Origin: Cotesia glomerata | Lineage: Eukaryota > Arthropoda > Insecta > Hymenoptera > Braconidae | Length of the DNA: 64,000 bases | Direction: 5' to 3' | Assembly (NCBI RefSeq): GCF_020080835.1 | Contig: NC_058162.1 | Coordinates: forward strand, 23,398,885-23,462,884 | Shown: positions 27,101 through 42,100 of the stretch, one piece after another | How the letters are laid out: each line of letters opens with the position of its first letter | How positions within the stretch are numbered: the first letter of the stretch is position 1 | The notes under the pieces: model-generated | The model's input: only the letters and a program-made list of their open reading frames with translations | Databases searched by the model: none | What the model was told of the DNA's origin: nothing | Made by a program: the position numbers and the translations under genes

Positions 27101-30100
27101 ATCATGGATTTCACGATTTATTTTATTTTGGTTTTTTTAGTTTGTTTTGAAAGTCATAATTCATTGTTTTTGTTTCAGGGTTGAGGATTGTTGCATTTAG
27201 GTGCCGGGTTTTCAAGGGGAGGAGAGGAAAAAAAAGAAAAAATAAAGCAATTTATATAGAATAAATGATGGTGATGGTGGAGAGAAAATTTCTCACAAAT
27301 AACACAAAACCACATGCTTTCGCGTATTTATAGATCTCACTTATTGGCTTTTTTGGTGAGGCTGCTTTTGGGAATAAGACAAAATTTATTTCAACAAAGA
27401 TTTTTTATTGTAGAAATATTTTTTGGAGTGAAACTTCTTTATTGTCGTATGAGAGAAAATTTATAGCAATGTTAAAAAAATTGTCCTATTTTCGGTTACG
27501 CGCCTAGCAATGTTGTTTTTTTTTTTTTTTTTTATCAAAGTTCAGTATAGCGACGTAAACAATAAATCTAGTAAACAATATTAATTCTAAAAACAATTAA
27601 AAAAATAAACTAAATAATAATTTGAAAATAAAACAAAACACAATTAGAAAATAAAAATATGTATGGGGCATTCCACGCCAAATCGGACGGTTTCAAAAAT
27701 TTGAATTTTAAATATTCTCAATTTTTTGGTATTTTTTAGTACCTCCCAAAAGAGGCCTCCTTATAAATTTTGTGATTTTTTTTTATCACTGATTAAAAAA
27801 ATATCGAATTTAAAAAAAAAAACCGATCTTTTTTTGGTTTTTTGCTCGTAATTTTTTTAATAATGGTCAAAATTTAAATTTTTTTTTTCAAAATTTTTCT
27901 TTTTAAATGCCCTTTTCAGAAAAAAAAAGTAAAAAAAATATTCAAATTATTTTTCATTGAGATTTTTTAATTTTAAGTTTTTAATCGTGTTTTCCAAATT
28001 TTGTGTATCCGTCGATTTTTTTGAAAATTTGCTATTTTGAACTTCTATCCATCCTTCAACTTTTAAGCCCGGTCCCGTAAGGGTCCTTACATAATTACTA
28101 TTTTTTATCGATTTTAAAAATCAAAAATTTTTTTTTCCGCTATAAATTATTATCAGTACCGATTTTTTAAACTTTGTACTTCTTTTTTACTTATAATAAA
28201 TTAATTTTGATATATTTTTGCTGCAAATAGGAATCTTAAAGAAATAAAGAAAGGCTAATTTTATTTACGAGTAACTATTAACAACCGTTTTTATTTATTT
28301 TCGTCATTTTTAAATATTTTACATAAACGACGTACATCTTTTTTAATTATTCGTTTCTAATGATTTGTTTATTCATTTTGAATTCTATAAAATCATTGCA
28401 TGTTCACAAGATTAACTGTCATCAAATAATTATATTACTTTGAATAGATAATTCCAATTATTTACTCATAACTTGTGTAATTAAGTAAGTTATTAAATAT
28501 TTGCGTTGAATTATTTTTACTAAGTTATGACATGAAATATGAATATCAAAGTTCGTTGTATAATTTTTGTAAACTGATTAACTAATTTTTAGATTAAATA
28601 ATGCCAGAGTCTAAATAATGACACACGGAAAAAAGTAAACTGTAATATTCACTTGGATTCCGGTTAATTTTTATAGTTTCAAACAGTAAAGCGGTCATCG
28701 GGGTGGCAAAAATATAAATATTACAGAACTTAATGTAGAAAGTACAAAACCCACAATTTATAATTTAATATCCAAAATAAGTGATTAGTAGCTGTCACTA
28801 TAGCAAATAACGACTCTTTCATCTTAAAAAATTACAGTTTCAAACAGTAAAAATTGCCATTTCAATATATAGTCTATATTATGAAGAGAAGGGGAACTCA
28901 GATGAGGAGAAGGGGGTCTCACTCTGGGAGAATTTAACATTTGAAACAGTAAAAATTATACTTTTAAAATATACATTTTACCAGTCCAAGCAAGTCAATA
29001 ATTACAGTTTGATTTTTAGCGTTACGTTTAAAATTTACTATTTAACTTTGTAAATATTGACGTTGCTTATATTAGAAATTTACTAACTTTATTTTATACT
29101 TTTTACATATCATAAGATCATTTTTTAGGTACGAAATGATAAATATCAAAGTCTGAATTTTTAATTATTATACTTTAAAATTTTAGACATTTACATAGCG
29201 AATATTACTGTTTGAAATAGTATTTTCTTCCATGTAAAAAGTAAATTGTAACGTTTAAATGGTACATATTATAAAGTGAATAGTAAAATCACTATTTTAC
29301 TGTTTGAAATGGTAATTTTTAGCAGTTGATCATTACTTATTATAAATCGACTGTTATTTATTACAGTTTACTTTTTTCCGTGCAACAATGGTAATAATGA
29401 TGCGATCATAATTGACGAAATGCAATAATTATAATAAGAGCAATGATAAAATGAATTACTCATATTATTTGTATGCATGTTTATAATACTAAAATAGCTT
29501 TAATTTAATACAGAAAAATTTTTTTTTCTTAAGCCATATCTACCCAATTTCTGTGAAGTTGTAAATCGTAGAAAAATCATTTATCATAAAGAAGTTTCAG
29601 TTCTTACCTGTGTACTCTAATACACACACATATTTTTTTTTTTTTATAAATAATTTTTTTTTTTAATTTTGTTGATAATATTTTGTCGTAAACCCAAACA
29701 CCGCAATCAACCATCTTAAATGTTCACTTTTGTTCAAAACAATATAATTTAACGCGACGATAAAAAAAACAAAAAAACATTTTGAGCCGTATCCTCAGTA
29801 GAAATAGCCGATAGCGTATATTTACACACAAGCCCCCGGAAAGACTTTGAAAGTAGAAAAATAATTGGAAAAAATCACGGCACTGCGATTGTTCTTTAAG
29901 CATGGGTATACAAGAATGTTCTTATTATCCATCTCCTTATTTTACCATAATAATTAATTTATATAAATATTTACAACATAATTAGGTACATACTTTTTTT
30001 TACATTAAATAAAATAATATTATTTAAGGACCTAAGAACATTCTTCGTATGCTGTTATATGTGAGACACGCACAGGTGTATATAAAACTATGTACAATCC

Positions 30101-33100
30101 TAACAAATATATACAAAAAAAAAAATCTGGGCACAAATAAATAAATTGTACAGGCACCAGCTGCCTGGGTCACATCTGTCTCTCAGTGTTAACGATTACA
30201 CTGTTAAGTAACTAATTAAAAAACGGTATTAATATTTTAAACTTTTTTAAACAAACACACGGTTATAAATTTTTAATTAAAAAAAAAAAATCTACGCGTT
30301 AAAACTATAATTATGTCACAAAGTGCCGGATTAAATAATTAAAAACTAAATTATTAGCTAATTGAACTGATCAGTTGAGTACATACCGGTCTTGCATTCA
30401 GCATCTGGAGATCCAGTGGTACCTGGAGGGCATCTACAGACAAAAATGGTACCATCGCGAATACATTCTGCGCCCTTACCACAACCGATTGTTCTGCAGT
30501 CAAGTGAGCTGCGATCAACGCTACCTAAATGCCAAAATTTAGATAAGAGATTAGAAACAATTTGATAAAATCAAAATAATTAAGAGCGATAGCCACTGTG
30601 AAATTAGAAAAAAAATTTTTTTTTTTTTTATTTAATCAAAGTTTATATATTCAAAAATATGTATTTAGAGTTATATAAGAAAGTTCTATGAGGCTGAAGT
30701 TAGCAGACACGACAATTTTTTGATTTTTCTTTAAAAATAGACTAATAAAAAATTATATAAAACTAAACCTAGCCGACGTTTTTAATTTTTTGATTTTTTT
30801 TTAATTATTAAATTAGAACTAAAAAATATTTTTTAAAAATTGCACTTACAGTTTTTCAAGTTTTTTACACATGAATTTTTAGAAATGAAAAATTTTTTTT
30901 ATTATTTTGTAATAATTTTTTTAATAAAAAAAATTCTAAGAATTTTTAGATGTCAGCTAACTTAAGTTTCATAAAATTATTTATAAAAATCTCATTTATA
31001 ATTTTTCAGAGCTTTTAAAGATGAAATTTTTAAATAAAATTTTTTTGCTATAATTTGTTTGTTAAACAAATTTTGAAAATTATCAGATTTCTGTTAATTT
31101 CAGTATTATAAAATTCTCAATATTTTTCGAGTTAGTCATTTTTGTGGTAGCGCGTCGAATGACCGTTGCGCGCGTATGATATTAAAGTTAGCCGATGTTT
31201 TTGATTTTTTAATAATTAAATTAAAACAAAAAAGTATTTTTTAAAAATTGTACTTACAATTTTTAAAGTTTTTTTTACGAATGAAAATTTTTTTTCCTTT
31301 TTTTTGTAGTCATTTTTTCAATAAAAAAAATTAAAAAAATTTTGAAATGTCGGCAAACTTTATTTTTATTGCATACGCGGCGCTCCAACAAAAACGCGTT
31401 TTTCTCCGACAAAGTGTGCGTTATTCGTCTATTCAGTAGCTATAGTTGAACGTAGAGGATTTTAAAAATTTTGATTTTTAAGATTTTTTAAGGCTGATTG
31501 AATCCAAAAAAATGAGAAAAAAAAACGAAAAAATCTTTAACATGTCGCCATTTTTTTAAAATCCAAATTTTCAAAATCCCCTACGTGAAACGATAATCAC
31601 ATGCATGCAGATTACAACGCAGTTTGGTTTTTTTGTTTTAGATAATCACAGAAAAATTACGTCTTCCATCGGCCGCATAACAGGATTGCCAACCTCGTCA
31701 ACTCCTTGCACATGGACATCGACTTCTACGTTGGTACATATTAAGCATTCATCACTAATACCAAAAATAAAATATTTCCCTATCGTTAATCACATAATTT
31801 ATTTATTACTCAGTCTCTTTTTTACTTTAATCTACTTGTTTTTTCAACATTATATTTTTACTCTCTATATATGATGTATAAAGCCGATTGGCGTCTGTTC
31901 TCTAATAAATAAATAAATAAATAATCCGTTTTTGAGTAAGAGATGAGACCGTAGTAAGAAAAATTTTTTTGATGCTCCACAAAAATGCTTATAACTTTGT
32001 AACGACATGATATTTCTTAATAAAAATTCAAGAGAATGATCTTCAATGTATACTTAGTAAAACAAAAAACCCCGATCCCCAAATTCCTTTTTTATCCCAG
32101 TCAAAAAAATTTCCGAAAAACCTATTTTTTCAATCTTCAGTGGCTATCCCTTAAAAAAAAAACCTTAACTTACATTCATGCATAGGATCTCCAGCAGGAT
32201 ACTCCGGAGGACAGTAGCACTGAGGTTGGTTATTATAAACCCGACAAGCAGCCTTGACGCCACAGCTGGTGTCTCTGCAAAGATCATCATCGCAGATACA
32301 GACCTGATGAGGATCACCGTAGCAACCCGGAGCGCAACTGCACTCGAATCCTCCAGCAGTTTCGCGACACTTAGCATTAACGCCACAAGGTCTCCTCAGA
32401 CACTCATCAGTCCCAGGTTTGCAATTGATCTTCGGATTTCCGTAGTGTCCTGGAGGGCAGGAGCACTGAGCAGTGCGATCAACAACTCTACACTGAGCAT
32501 TGAACCCACAGACTCCATGTTGAAGACACGGATTAGTGCAGACTCCATCATCGCTGCACCGCTTAGTAGGTTCGCAGTCCTCATGACGAAGACACTCCAG
32601 TTGGTAGCACTCCTGACTCGGCTCTCCTTGATATCCTTCCGGACACAAACATACTGCGCGATGACCCGAGACCTTGCAGAGCGCGTTGATTCCACACGGA
32701 GATCCATTATAAAGACACGGATCTTCACACTGTCCGTTGTTGCACGACAAAGACGTAGGACAGTCGCTGTGAGTTCGACATCCAGCTAAGCAGATTCCAG
32801 AATTGCAGATGTAACCTTTTTTGCAAGAATTGTTAGCGTCGCACTTGATGCGGCACTTTCTGTTATCGCAAACTTCTCCACAAGCGCAATTTTCATTGAC
32901 AGAGCAGCTTCTGACGCAGTAGCCGACCTCGTCGCACTCACAGACTCCGTCACAAGGAACGGGAGACTTGGTGCAGCTTATTAAAGCGTTTCCGTAGTAG
33001 TTAGGCGGACAGCTGCATTGCGCAGCGTGATTAACAACTCTGCAGCCAGCGCATTCTCCACAAGCTTTACCTCCTTCGCAAGGACTCTGGCATTTGTTGT

Positions 33101-36100
33101 TAATACAAGACTCATCACTAGAGCAAGCATTATCACTGCGACATCCCAGCTCACAAATTCTGTTCTCGCAGATCTGACCCGGAGAACAATGATCATCACT
33201 GTTGCAGATCGCTTTGCAGACTCCCGCTTCGCAGCGTTCGTCATTCAAACAATTCGAGTCGCTCCTGCAAGTGGCGTAGCAGGATCCTCCATTGCAGGTG
33301 TGACCAGGAGGACAAGAGTCGCTGCAAGGAATGAAGTTCCTGCGACATCCAGTCAAAGGATCTCCAACCAACGGAGCAGGACAGCTGCATTGCTTCTGAT
33401 GATTTAACATCGCACAATTGGCGTTTGTGCCACAACAATCAGGAAGACTGCAAGAATCCACGCACTGGTTGTTGATGCAAGACAAGTTTTCCGCGCACTC
33501 AATATCCGCTCGGCAACCTGCAAGGCAAACAAGACCTTCGCAAATCTCTCCGCTGCGACAGTCTTCGTCCTGGCGACAAAGCGCTCGGCAAATTCCTGAA
33601 GAGTCACAGCGCTCGTTGCTCAAACAATTGGTATTGGAAGAGCAGACTGCTACGCAGGAACCGGCTACGCACGCCGCTCCTAAGGGACAGTCTCTGTTAG
33701 CTTGGCAAGAAAGTCCTGGCGCTCGGAGACAAGCTATCCTAGCGGAAGGATTGGGCATGAATCCGTCAGGGCAAGCGCAAGAAGCTCTTTGGTTTGTTGC
33801 AATGCAATTAGCGTTAGGGCCGCAGGGAGTTACGTCGCAGGGATTCACACACTTGTTGGAGGCGCAAGCTTCATTAGCGTTGCAGTCCTCGTCTCCTCTG
33901 CAACCATAAGAACACATGTTGTTCAAGCAGATGTGACCTAGGAAGCAATCGTTGTCCAGTCTGCAGGTCAGAAGACAGTTTCCACGCACGCATTTCTCGT
34001 TAAACGCGCATTGGTTGTCAGAAGTGCAAGTTGGAAGACAAACATTGTCCCTGCAGGTGTTTCCAAGGCTGCAATCTTCGTCTCCGTTGCAAGAAACTGG
34101 GAGTCTTACGCACTCAATTTCGGAGTTTCCTGTGAATCCTGGAGGACAGCTGCAGCGCTTGATGTGGTTATTGACCTGGCAGTCAGCGTTTATTCCACAA
34201 GCGGTGCGAACTTCGCAAGGATCTAGGCATTGTCCGTTGAGACACCGGTCAGTCAGGTTGCACTCTTCATCGGATTGGCAGGAAGGTCTGCAGATGTTCT
34301 CGTAGCAGTAAGTATTAGCAGGACACTCTGAAGAAGTGGAACAGGCGGTCGGCAAAGGACGGCAGCCTACTCTGAGATCATTGGCGTCTCCATCGTAGCC
34401 GAGTCTGCAGCTGCAGGAGGCTACGTGCTCTCCCGGGATGCATTCAGCGTTAGGACCGCAGCGGATTCTTGAACACACATCAGCGCACTTGGGAACTCCG
34501 TTGATTTCAATGCACCTGGCAGTGATTGGGCAGTCTTGGTCTCTGAGACACTCAACAGGGGTTTGGCACCCGCTGTTGTAAGCGTCTCCTACGGTTCCTA
34601 ATTGGCAGTGGCAGCGGAAAGATCCGCGGGAATTGGTGCAAACAGCACCTGGAGCGCAAGGAGATTTCAGGCAGAAGTCTATGAGATCACAACCACGCGT
34701 AGGCTCTCCGGTGTATCCAGGTTGGCAGGTGCAGACTTGCTGGTGGTTGTTCGTCGAACAAATAGCGTTTTGTCCGCAAGGATTGTGCGCGAGGCAAGCT
34801 ATCCTACACTTGTGCAAATCACAAATCTTTTCGTCGGAGCAGTCGTTGTGGCTCTCGCACTCAATCGGCTGGCAGCCCATCTTGTCGTCGTAAGCGTCGC
34901 CGAAGAACCCGCGATCGCAAGCGCAAGTAGCTTTGTGATTATCAGACTTACACCCTGCATTTCTTCCGCAGAGAATCAGTTCGCAGGCTTGACGACACTC
35001 TGCCTGTCCAAGATTGTTCCTGATGCATTTTTCGTCGTACCCGCAGTCGTTGTCCGAAGTGCAGCGCAGTTCTTGAACACAAATGTTGTTCTGGCAGTAC
35101 TGATACTCCGGACAAGTCGAGTTTGACTTGCAAGTCGGACGGCAGAGTCCGTCGATGCACAATTGGTCGCCGATGCAGTCTCTTATTGAAGTACAAAGCG
35201 CAGTGCAGATTCCTCCGTTGCAGGAAGCTCCGGTTGGACACTGGCTGTCAGTCTTACAGTATTGAACAGGAGTGCATCCTAAATTAGGGTCTCCAGTGCC
35301 TCCAGGTTGGCAGGTGCACACTGCCGAGTGGTTCAGCGAAGAACAATCAGCGCCTTGACCACATACATTCGGAACCGAGCAAGGATCCACGCATTTGTTG
35401 TCGAAACAAGCATGGGAGGCTCCGCAGTCGCTGTGGTAGTTACATTCGAACCTGATGCACTCAATTTTGGGGTTTCCGGAGCTTTGTCCAGCGCAGCGAC
35501 ACTCCGGAACGTGGTTTCGGACAAGACATTCTGCGTTATGACCGCAAGTGTTCGGAATATCGCAAGGATTCCTGCAAGTATTGTCAATGCAAGATGCGGA
35601 ATTAGGGCAGTCATTGTCGGCAAAACAGTCACCAGGAAGCTTGCAACCTAGACCAATGGGATCTCCAACGAGACCATGCGGACAAGAGCAGTAGAAGGAA
35701 CCTTCAGTGTTCTGGCAAACTGCGGTAGAGTGGCAAGGATGGTCCAGGCATTCATCAACGTCCAGGCAAGTGTCTCCAATCAATCCGTACCCTGGATGAC
35801 ATTGACAAACTGCGTTGTGTTTCACTGCTATGCAGATTCCGTACCCGCAGTTGACTCTGTTGCAAGGACTAGCGCACTTGTTGCTTTCCAAATTGCAGTA
35901 CTTGTCTTTCGGACACTCGTTGTCTGTAAGACACTCAACTTTGAAGCATCCCGAAGCGTCTCCAATGTATCCTGACTGGCATTGACATCCTGCTACATGA
36001 TCTATCACCGAACAAATCGTATTAGGCCCACAATCGACGAGGCTGCAAGGATCTGCGCAGCTAAAGTGGATGCAAGACTGCGAATCTGGACAATCATGAT

Positions 36101-39100
36101 GGTTCTCGCACTGATGTGGCGTCAAGCAACCGGTACCTACTGGATCTCCAGCAGTTCCTTGAGGACAGACACACTTGTAAGTACCATGAAGGTTGATACA
36201 CTCTGCGCTAGGATGGCAAGGATGTTCCTCGCACTCGTTGATGTCCAAGCAAGTATCAGGCCCAGCGATGAAACCGTGGCTGCATTTGCACTTTCCATTG
36301 ATGCAAACTTCGTCAGCGCGGCACCCAGTGTCAGAAGTGCATCCAATCTCGCAGCTTCCATCAACACAAAGCTCTCCTGGCAAGCAGTTTCCGTTCCCGT
36401 AGCAAACCTTAGCGCAGTAGCCGTTTTTACAGCGTTCGCCTTGAGCGCAATCATTCTTTGAAGAACACGAGCACTGACAGAATCCCTTGTCGCAGAAGTG
36501 TTGAGCTGGACAGTCTTGGTTCGAGTGGCAGATGTTGGGGACTCTCACGCAACCTTGCTGAGGTGTTGGATTCCCCGAGAAGCCCGCAGGACATGAGCAA
36601 GAAGTCGCGTGATCGATGCAGTTGCAGATAGCGTTCGCTCCACAGACGTTTTCTTTCAGCGAACAAGGATTCTGACACTGATTATTGATGCATGATTGGT
36701 CCGAAGGACAACTCTTGCTGCTGCGGCATCCCAGGATGCACGCTCCGTTGTGACAAGTCTGATCCGCTTGACACTGGCTGGGAGTAACGCAAGGAACCGA
36801 GCAAACACTGTTGATACATTTCTCTCCCTGCGCGCAGTCATCGGTAGATCTACAAACGGCACGGCACTGCCCGTCCAGACAATTACCGACGTCACAGTCA
36901 GCTGAAATGAGGCAGTAATTAGTTCCACGCACGCATCCGTTCTGTGGGCCTTCTACTGAAGGAACAAATCGATTAACACATCGGCAAATCGGCTCGCCGT
37001 TTATTATCTCGCAAATCGCGTTCTTCCCACAGGCGTCTTCGCAAGGGTTTATGCAGCGGTGGTTCTGACACACTGATTGCTTGGGACAGTCTTTGTTGGA
37101 GACACACGAGCCCTCTGGTTGGCACCCAGAACCGTAAGGATCTCCCACTTGACCGGGTTGGCACTGACAAACAGGAGAATCAGCAGCTCCTACCACGCAA
37201 ATCGCCGTAGGATGACAAGGGTTCGGATTACAAGCTTCTACGCCCACACACTCTACATCGGCTACTGGATTCGCTTTGAAACCCGGCGGACATTGGCAGA
37301 CCGCGCGATGGTCGTTTGCAATGCACACTGCGTTGGTCCCACAAGCGTTTTCTTCACAAACGTCATGACAAGTGTGACTAAGACGGTCGCACAATTGAGT
37401 AGGCGGACAGTCGATGTTATAGACACACGGGACTGGTTTGCATCCGCTTGCTCCATTAGGATCTCCGGCGTATAATCCTGGAGGACACTCGCAGTTAGCA
37501 ACGTGGTTGTTAACCACACAAATTGCTCCAGGCCCGCAAGTAACAAAGTCACAAACCGGGAGACAAAGTAACGCCCCGTCGTTGGAAGTCCTGCAGGTTT
37601 GGTCTTCTGAACACTCGGAATCTGTAGAACACCTGTTTTGCCTAGCGCTCTGGCAGCCTTGCCGGTCATTTGGATTTCCTGCGAATCCTAAGAGGCATTC
37701 GCAAGCTGCTTGATGATTGTTAGCGATACACTGAGAGTTCAGAGGACACGTGAATGATTTGCAAGATGATATACACTTCAGAACTCCCAAAGCGTCTGGC
37801 CTGCAAGCTTCCGTTGAATGGCAATCATTGTCAACAATGCAATCAGGCACTGATGGCTTCTCGCAGTTTGAACTCACGGGATTCCACTCGTATCCATCCT
37901 GACACTTGCAAGTCGCGTGACCACTTCCATCAGGCTCGCAGTGTTGGTAAGCACCACAGACTACTTTACTGCACGGATTAATGCAGTCGTGAATCCCATT
38001 GTCCAGCAAAATGCAGAAAAAACCTTCAGCGCAGTCGGAATCTTGCGAACAAACTGGCGGAGCAATTGATCTATCAGGCTGGCATCCGTCTACAAGATTA
38101 CTCGGATTTCCAAAGTACCCATCAATGCAAATGCAGGAGGATATATGATTTTGCGTCACACAGAATGCGTTAGGACCGCACTGAAGTTTACTGCAAGCGT
38201 CTACGCATTTCCTGACACCTTTGCCAACTTGGAAACAAATCTGCTGCGACTCGCAATCAAGATCATTGGAGCAATGCGCTTTAAGATGACATCCTTTGAC
38301 CAAATCATGAGGATTTCCGATGTATCCTGACGGACAAATACAATTTCCGTCCTGGCAATCAGCCTTGGGACCACATTGGGTGCTACTGCACTTGTTAACG
38401 CAGCTTCCTTCAACGCATGTGTGACTATAAGGACACGGAACTTCATTACTGCAGTGACAAGTCGCTGGATCAGTACAAGGTCCAGATTCGATAGCCAGGC
38501 ACCCAACGAAGGGATTTCCAAAAAATCCTTCTTTGCACCTACAATCGTAACTGCCGAGGGTATTAAGACACACTGCGTTACTTCCACAAGCGTTTCCGCT
38601 GCACTCATTGATGTCATGACACTGAATATAAGGATTACCGGCGAATCCCGGAGGACAGACGCACTCAATTGCGTTTGGTCCAGCATGACAATTAGCGTCT
38701 TTTCCACAAATTGAGTTAGTACACTCTGACTTCTTCTGAGCGCCACATCCTTGATAAGGATTCCCAGAGGTTCCTGGGTTGCAAACGCATTTAAAACCAG
38801 CTACATCATATTCACAGTGCGCATTGTCTCCGCAAGAAGGTTCGCATCTTGGAGGCTCAATCGGTGGCATGCAAAGCAGATCAGGATTTCCAACAAAGTA
38901 AGGATTGCAAACGCACTTATTTGTCTGGGGATCACAACTCGCGCCAATTCCACAAACTACGCCCTCGCACCTTCGCTTACACCTTCCACCGATGCAAACA
39001 CTGGGTTCAGCACACGGAACTTCAGGGGAACAGACATCAGGAACACACTGGCCACCCGGGAAAGGATTTCCCATGAACCCTTCGATGCATTTGCAAGTGG

Positions 39101-42100
39101 GACCGTCGTAAGAAACAATACACTGAGCGCCAGCTCCGCAAACAAAGCCGTCGCATTGCGAAACGCATTCATTATTGTTCCCCTCGGTGAATCCCACGAC
39201 ACATCTGCACCAAGGGACGTGTTTATCTGGCTCACAATAGGCATTGGGACCACACGGAACGTTATCGCAAGGATTAACGCAGCTCCCTTGGACACAAGCT
39301 AGGTAATTCTCGCAGTCATTGTTGGTTGAGCATTCTTGGCGTGGCTGGATTCCACCAGTACACCCGGAACCGTAAGGATCGCCCACTGATCCCTTGGGAC
39401 ACTCGCAGATATGTCCGCCGCGATTGTTCAGGCAGTAAGCGCCGTGGCCGCAAGGATTGTTGATGCATTCGTTAACGTCAACGCACCCGTGCTGGGGATC
39501 TCCCTCGTAACCGGTCTCGCACATGCATCTCGGAGGGTCACTGGGCGTGCACTTGGCGTTCATCCCACAAGGGAACCTATCGCAGGGATTTTTGCAGTGA
39601 TTTCCATCCAAGGCGTCGGTATAGAAAGGCGGAGGACAAACGCACTCGCCAGGTTGGACGCATTTTTCATTCGCTTTGCATTCGTTATCACTTGTGCATC
39701 TTTTTTGTGCTGGAGAGCACAATCCATTGTAGGGATCTCCACCGTAATTGTGCGGACAAACGCACTCGTAAGATCCTGGACGATTAATACATTCGGCTCC
39801 GTACCCGCAAACTTGACGACCTTCTGTACACTCGTTTATATCTTCGCAGGAGCCGTCTGGTTGGGTGCTATAGCCTTTAGGACACGCGCAATAACTCACT
39901 CCGCCGGCTATCGTGATACACTCGGCACCCTTTGGACACGGTTCACCTCCTGAACAGCCTGCTAGCATACATTTATCATTTACGATCTTATAAGGCGGCT
40001 GACATTGGCACTCTATGCTGTTGCACTCCTCGCAGAGGGTGAACGGATTACCGTGGAACCCGGGCAGGCATTGACAGTCGTAACTTCCTGGAAGGTTTTT
40101 ACATATCGCGTTTACGCCACAGGGTGGCTTGTCCCGGTGCTCCAGGCATTCGTTAACGTCCCGGCATTTTCCGGTTTCGGGATCTCGGGTGTATCTCTGC
40201 TGGCAAATGCACACGTTGCTACCGACGAATTCATCTTTTACACACTGTTCTCCGGCTGGACAAGGCGAATTCGGACCACATACGTGGGGCACTGCTGTTT
40301 CCTTGCACCCGCCGTTGTAAGGATCTCCGGTGGTACCGCTTGGACATTGACAGGAGAATGAACCCGCTTCATTGTTACATACTGCTCCTGGTGGGCAAGG
40401 ATTTACTGCGCATTCATCTATATCCGTACAACCACTTTTTATGCCAGGTTTACCCGTGAAGCCGTTGCTGCATAGACAAGTAGCTATGTCGTTTAGGATC
40501 ATACAATGGGCGTTCGGACCGCATGATACGTCTTCACAAGGGTCTGCAATGGTAATTATCATAATATAATGATTATGTAGACATAAATTTACTAGTTTTT
40601 TTTTAAAGTTATGTCAACAGGATGTGTTTATTTTAAAGAACATTATTTCTCTTATTTTATTAGCTTGAAGAATCAGCAGATACTTTATTATTTTTTTATT
40701 TTAATTGAAAAATAAATTATTGCTAACAAAATAATAAAAAAAATTCTTTAGTTTTACTTTTCAATTTTTTTGAATAATTTATTTATTAAAAAAATAATCA
40801 CACTGAAAGAAAAATTTTTTGTAAAAAATGTGAATTTTTGTGACAAAAAATTAATTTGTTGGAAATTTTCAACAAATTTACAGATTTACAGTTTTGTAAA
40901 TTTTTAAAAAATTTATTTTGGGTAAATATTTACGAGAGGATCAAACAATTTAATTTATAAATTTTTTAGAAAATTATGATATTTAACTTTTTTTTTTTTC
41001 AATTGTTGGTTTTTTTATGTACTTTTCAAAATAATATATATATATATATCAAAAACATAAAAAAAAGATAAAATATAAATTTTATCCAAAAACATGAAAG
41101 CAAAAATTTTTTCCAACTTTTGAAGGCAAAAAAGCTATCGAAATCTTTTTTTTTTCCTTTCACGGCATTGTTTATCATAAATGCACCGTATAAACAAGCA
41201 GAATCAAAAAAAAATTTGAAAATGTTAATTTTTCACCTAGTTATGGTCAAAAATAAAGTTGACCCCGCTTGTAAATAATTATCAAAAGTTCTTTTGAAAA
41301 ATGTGGGCATTTTTGTGAAAAAAAATTAATTAGTTGGAAATTTTCAAAAAATTCACAGATTTACAATTTTATAGATTTTGAAAAAAAAATCATTTTTAAA
41401 TAAACAACTTGAAAATTTTCATCCAAAATTGTTTTTTCTTAAATGTAAGAAATTTTTTTCAACAAGAAAGTTACTTTGAGAACAATTTTGATTTTTTCAG
41501 CTAAGAATATAATTGTTAAAAATTCCCAACAAAATTATTTCTTGTCTATTTTTTTCAAAAGAAATTTTTTCTCTTAGTGCAGATGTCTGTTAACCCTTCA
41601 GCACTCTCGCAAGACGATTTAATATCATTACTCGCGCGATGAGAAAAAATTTCACGCCTTTTGTGCATGCGCACGTATGCTTATAGCCCCTTTAATTTAA
41701 AAAATCTCAAACAAAATAAATTTCTAAAAAAAAAAGAAACAAAAAAAATTTACTTATTTAATAATAATACATGATTAATAAAATTTATTGTATATTTTTA
41801 TGGTTTAGAAATTTAAAATAATAATATTGTAATCTGAAATATTAATTTTTTGGCAGATAGAAAACAAATCACATAGTCATTCCATTTGAAATTTGAAAGA
41901 AAATTTGAATTATTGATGAGCGTGAGAGAAAATTTCATAGCGAGAGTGCTGAAGGGTTAATTTCATTATAATAAAAAAAAAAGTTAATAAAACTTACGTC
42001 GACAATCATTTCCAATATTAGGCTCGGGACAAAGACACCTCTTGGCCAGGTCACAAATAGCATTACCAGGACAATCGCCATCAGCTTCACAGGTGACAAC

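Noticed and set aside
31633..31760. Considered as a dpy cassette exon between exons 13 and 14
   Set aside because: Its acceptor/donor phases do not match the phase-1 junction and the frame lacks cysteines. Kept only as a possible relic.
32178..32789. Long plus-strand open frame (203 codons) opposite exon 13
   Set aside because: Antisense shadow of the Cys-rich repeats. The regular codon pattern of EGF modules keeps other frames open. Many similar frames occur opposite and within exons 13, 19 and 33, and none has its own features.
33418..33909. Plus-strand open frame of 163 codons
   Set aside because: Same antisense shadow effect. The composition mirrors the complement of conserved EGF codons.
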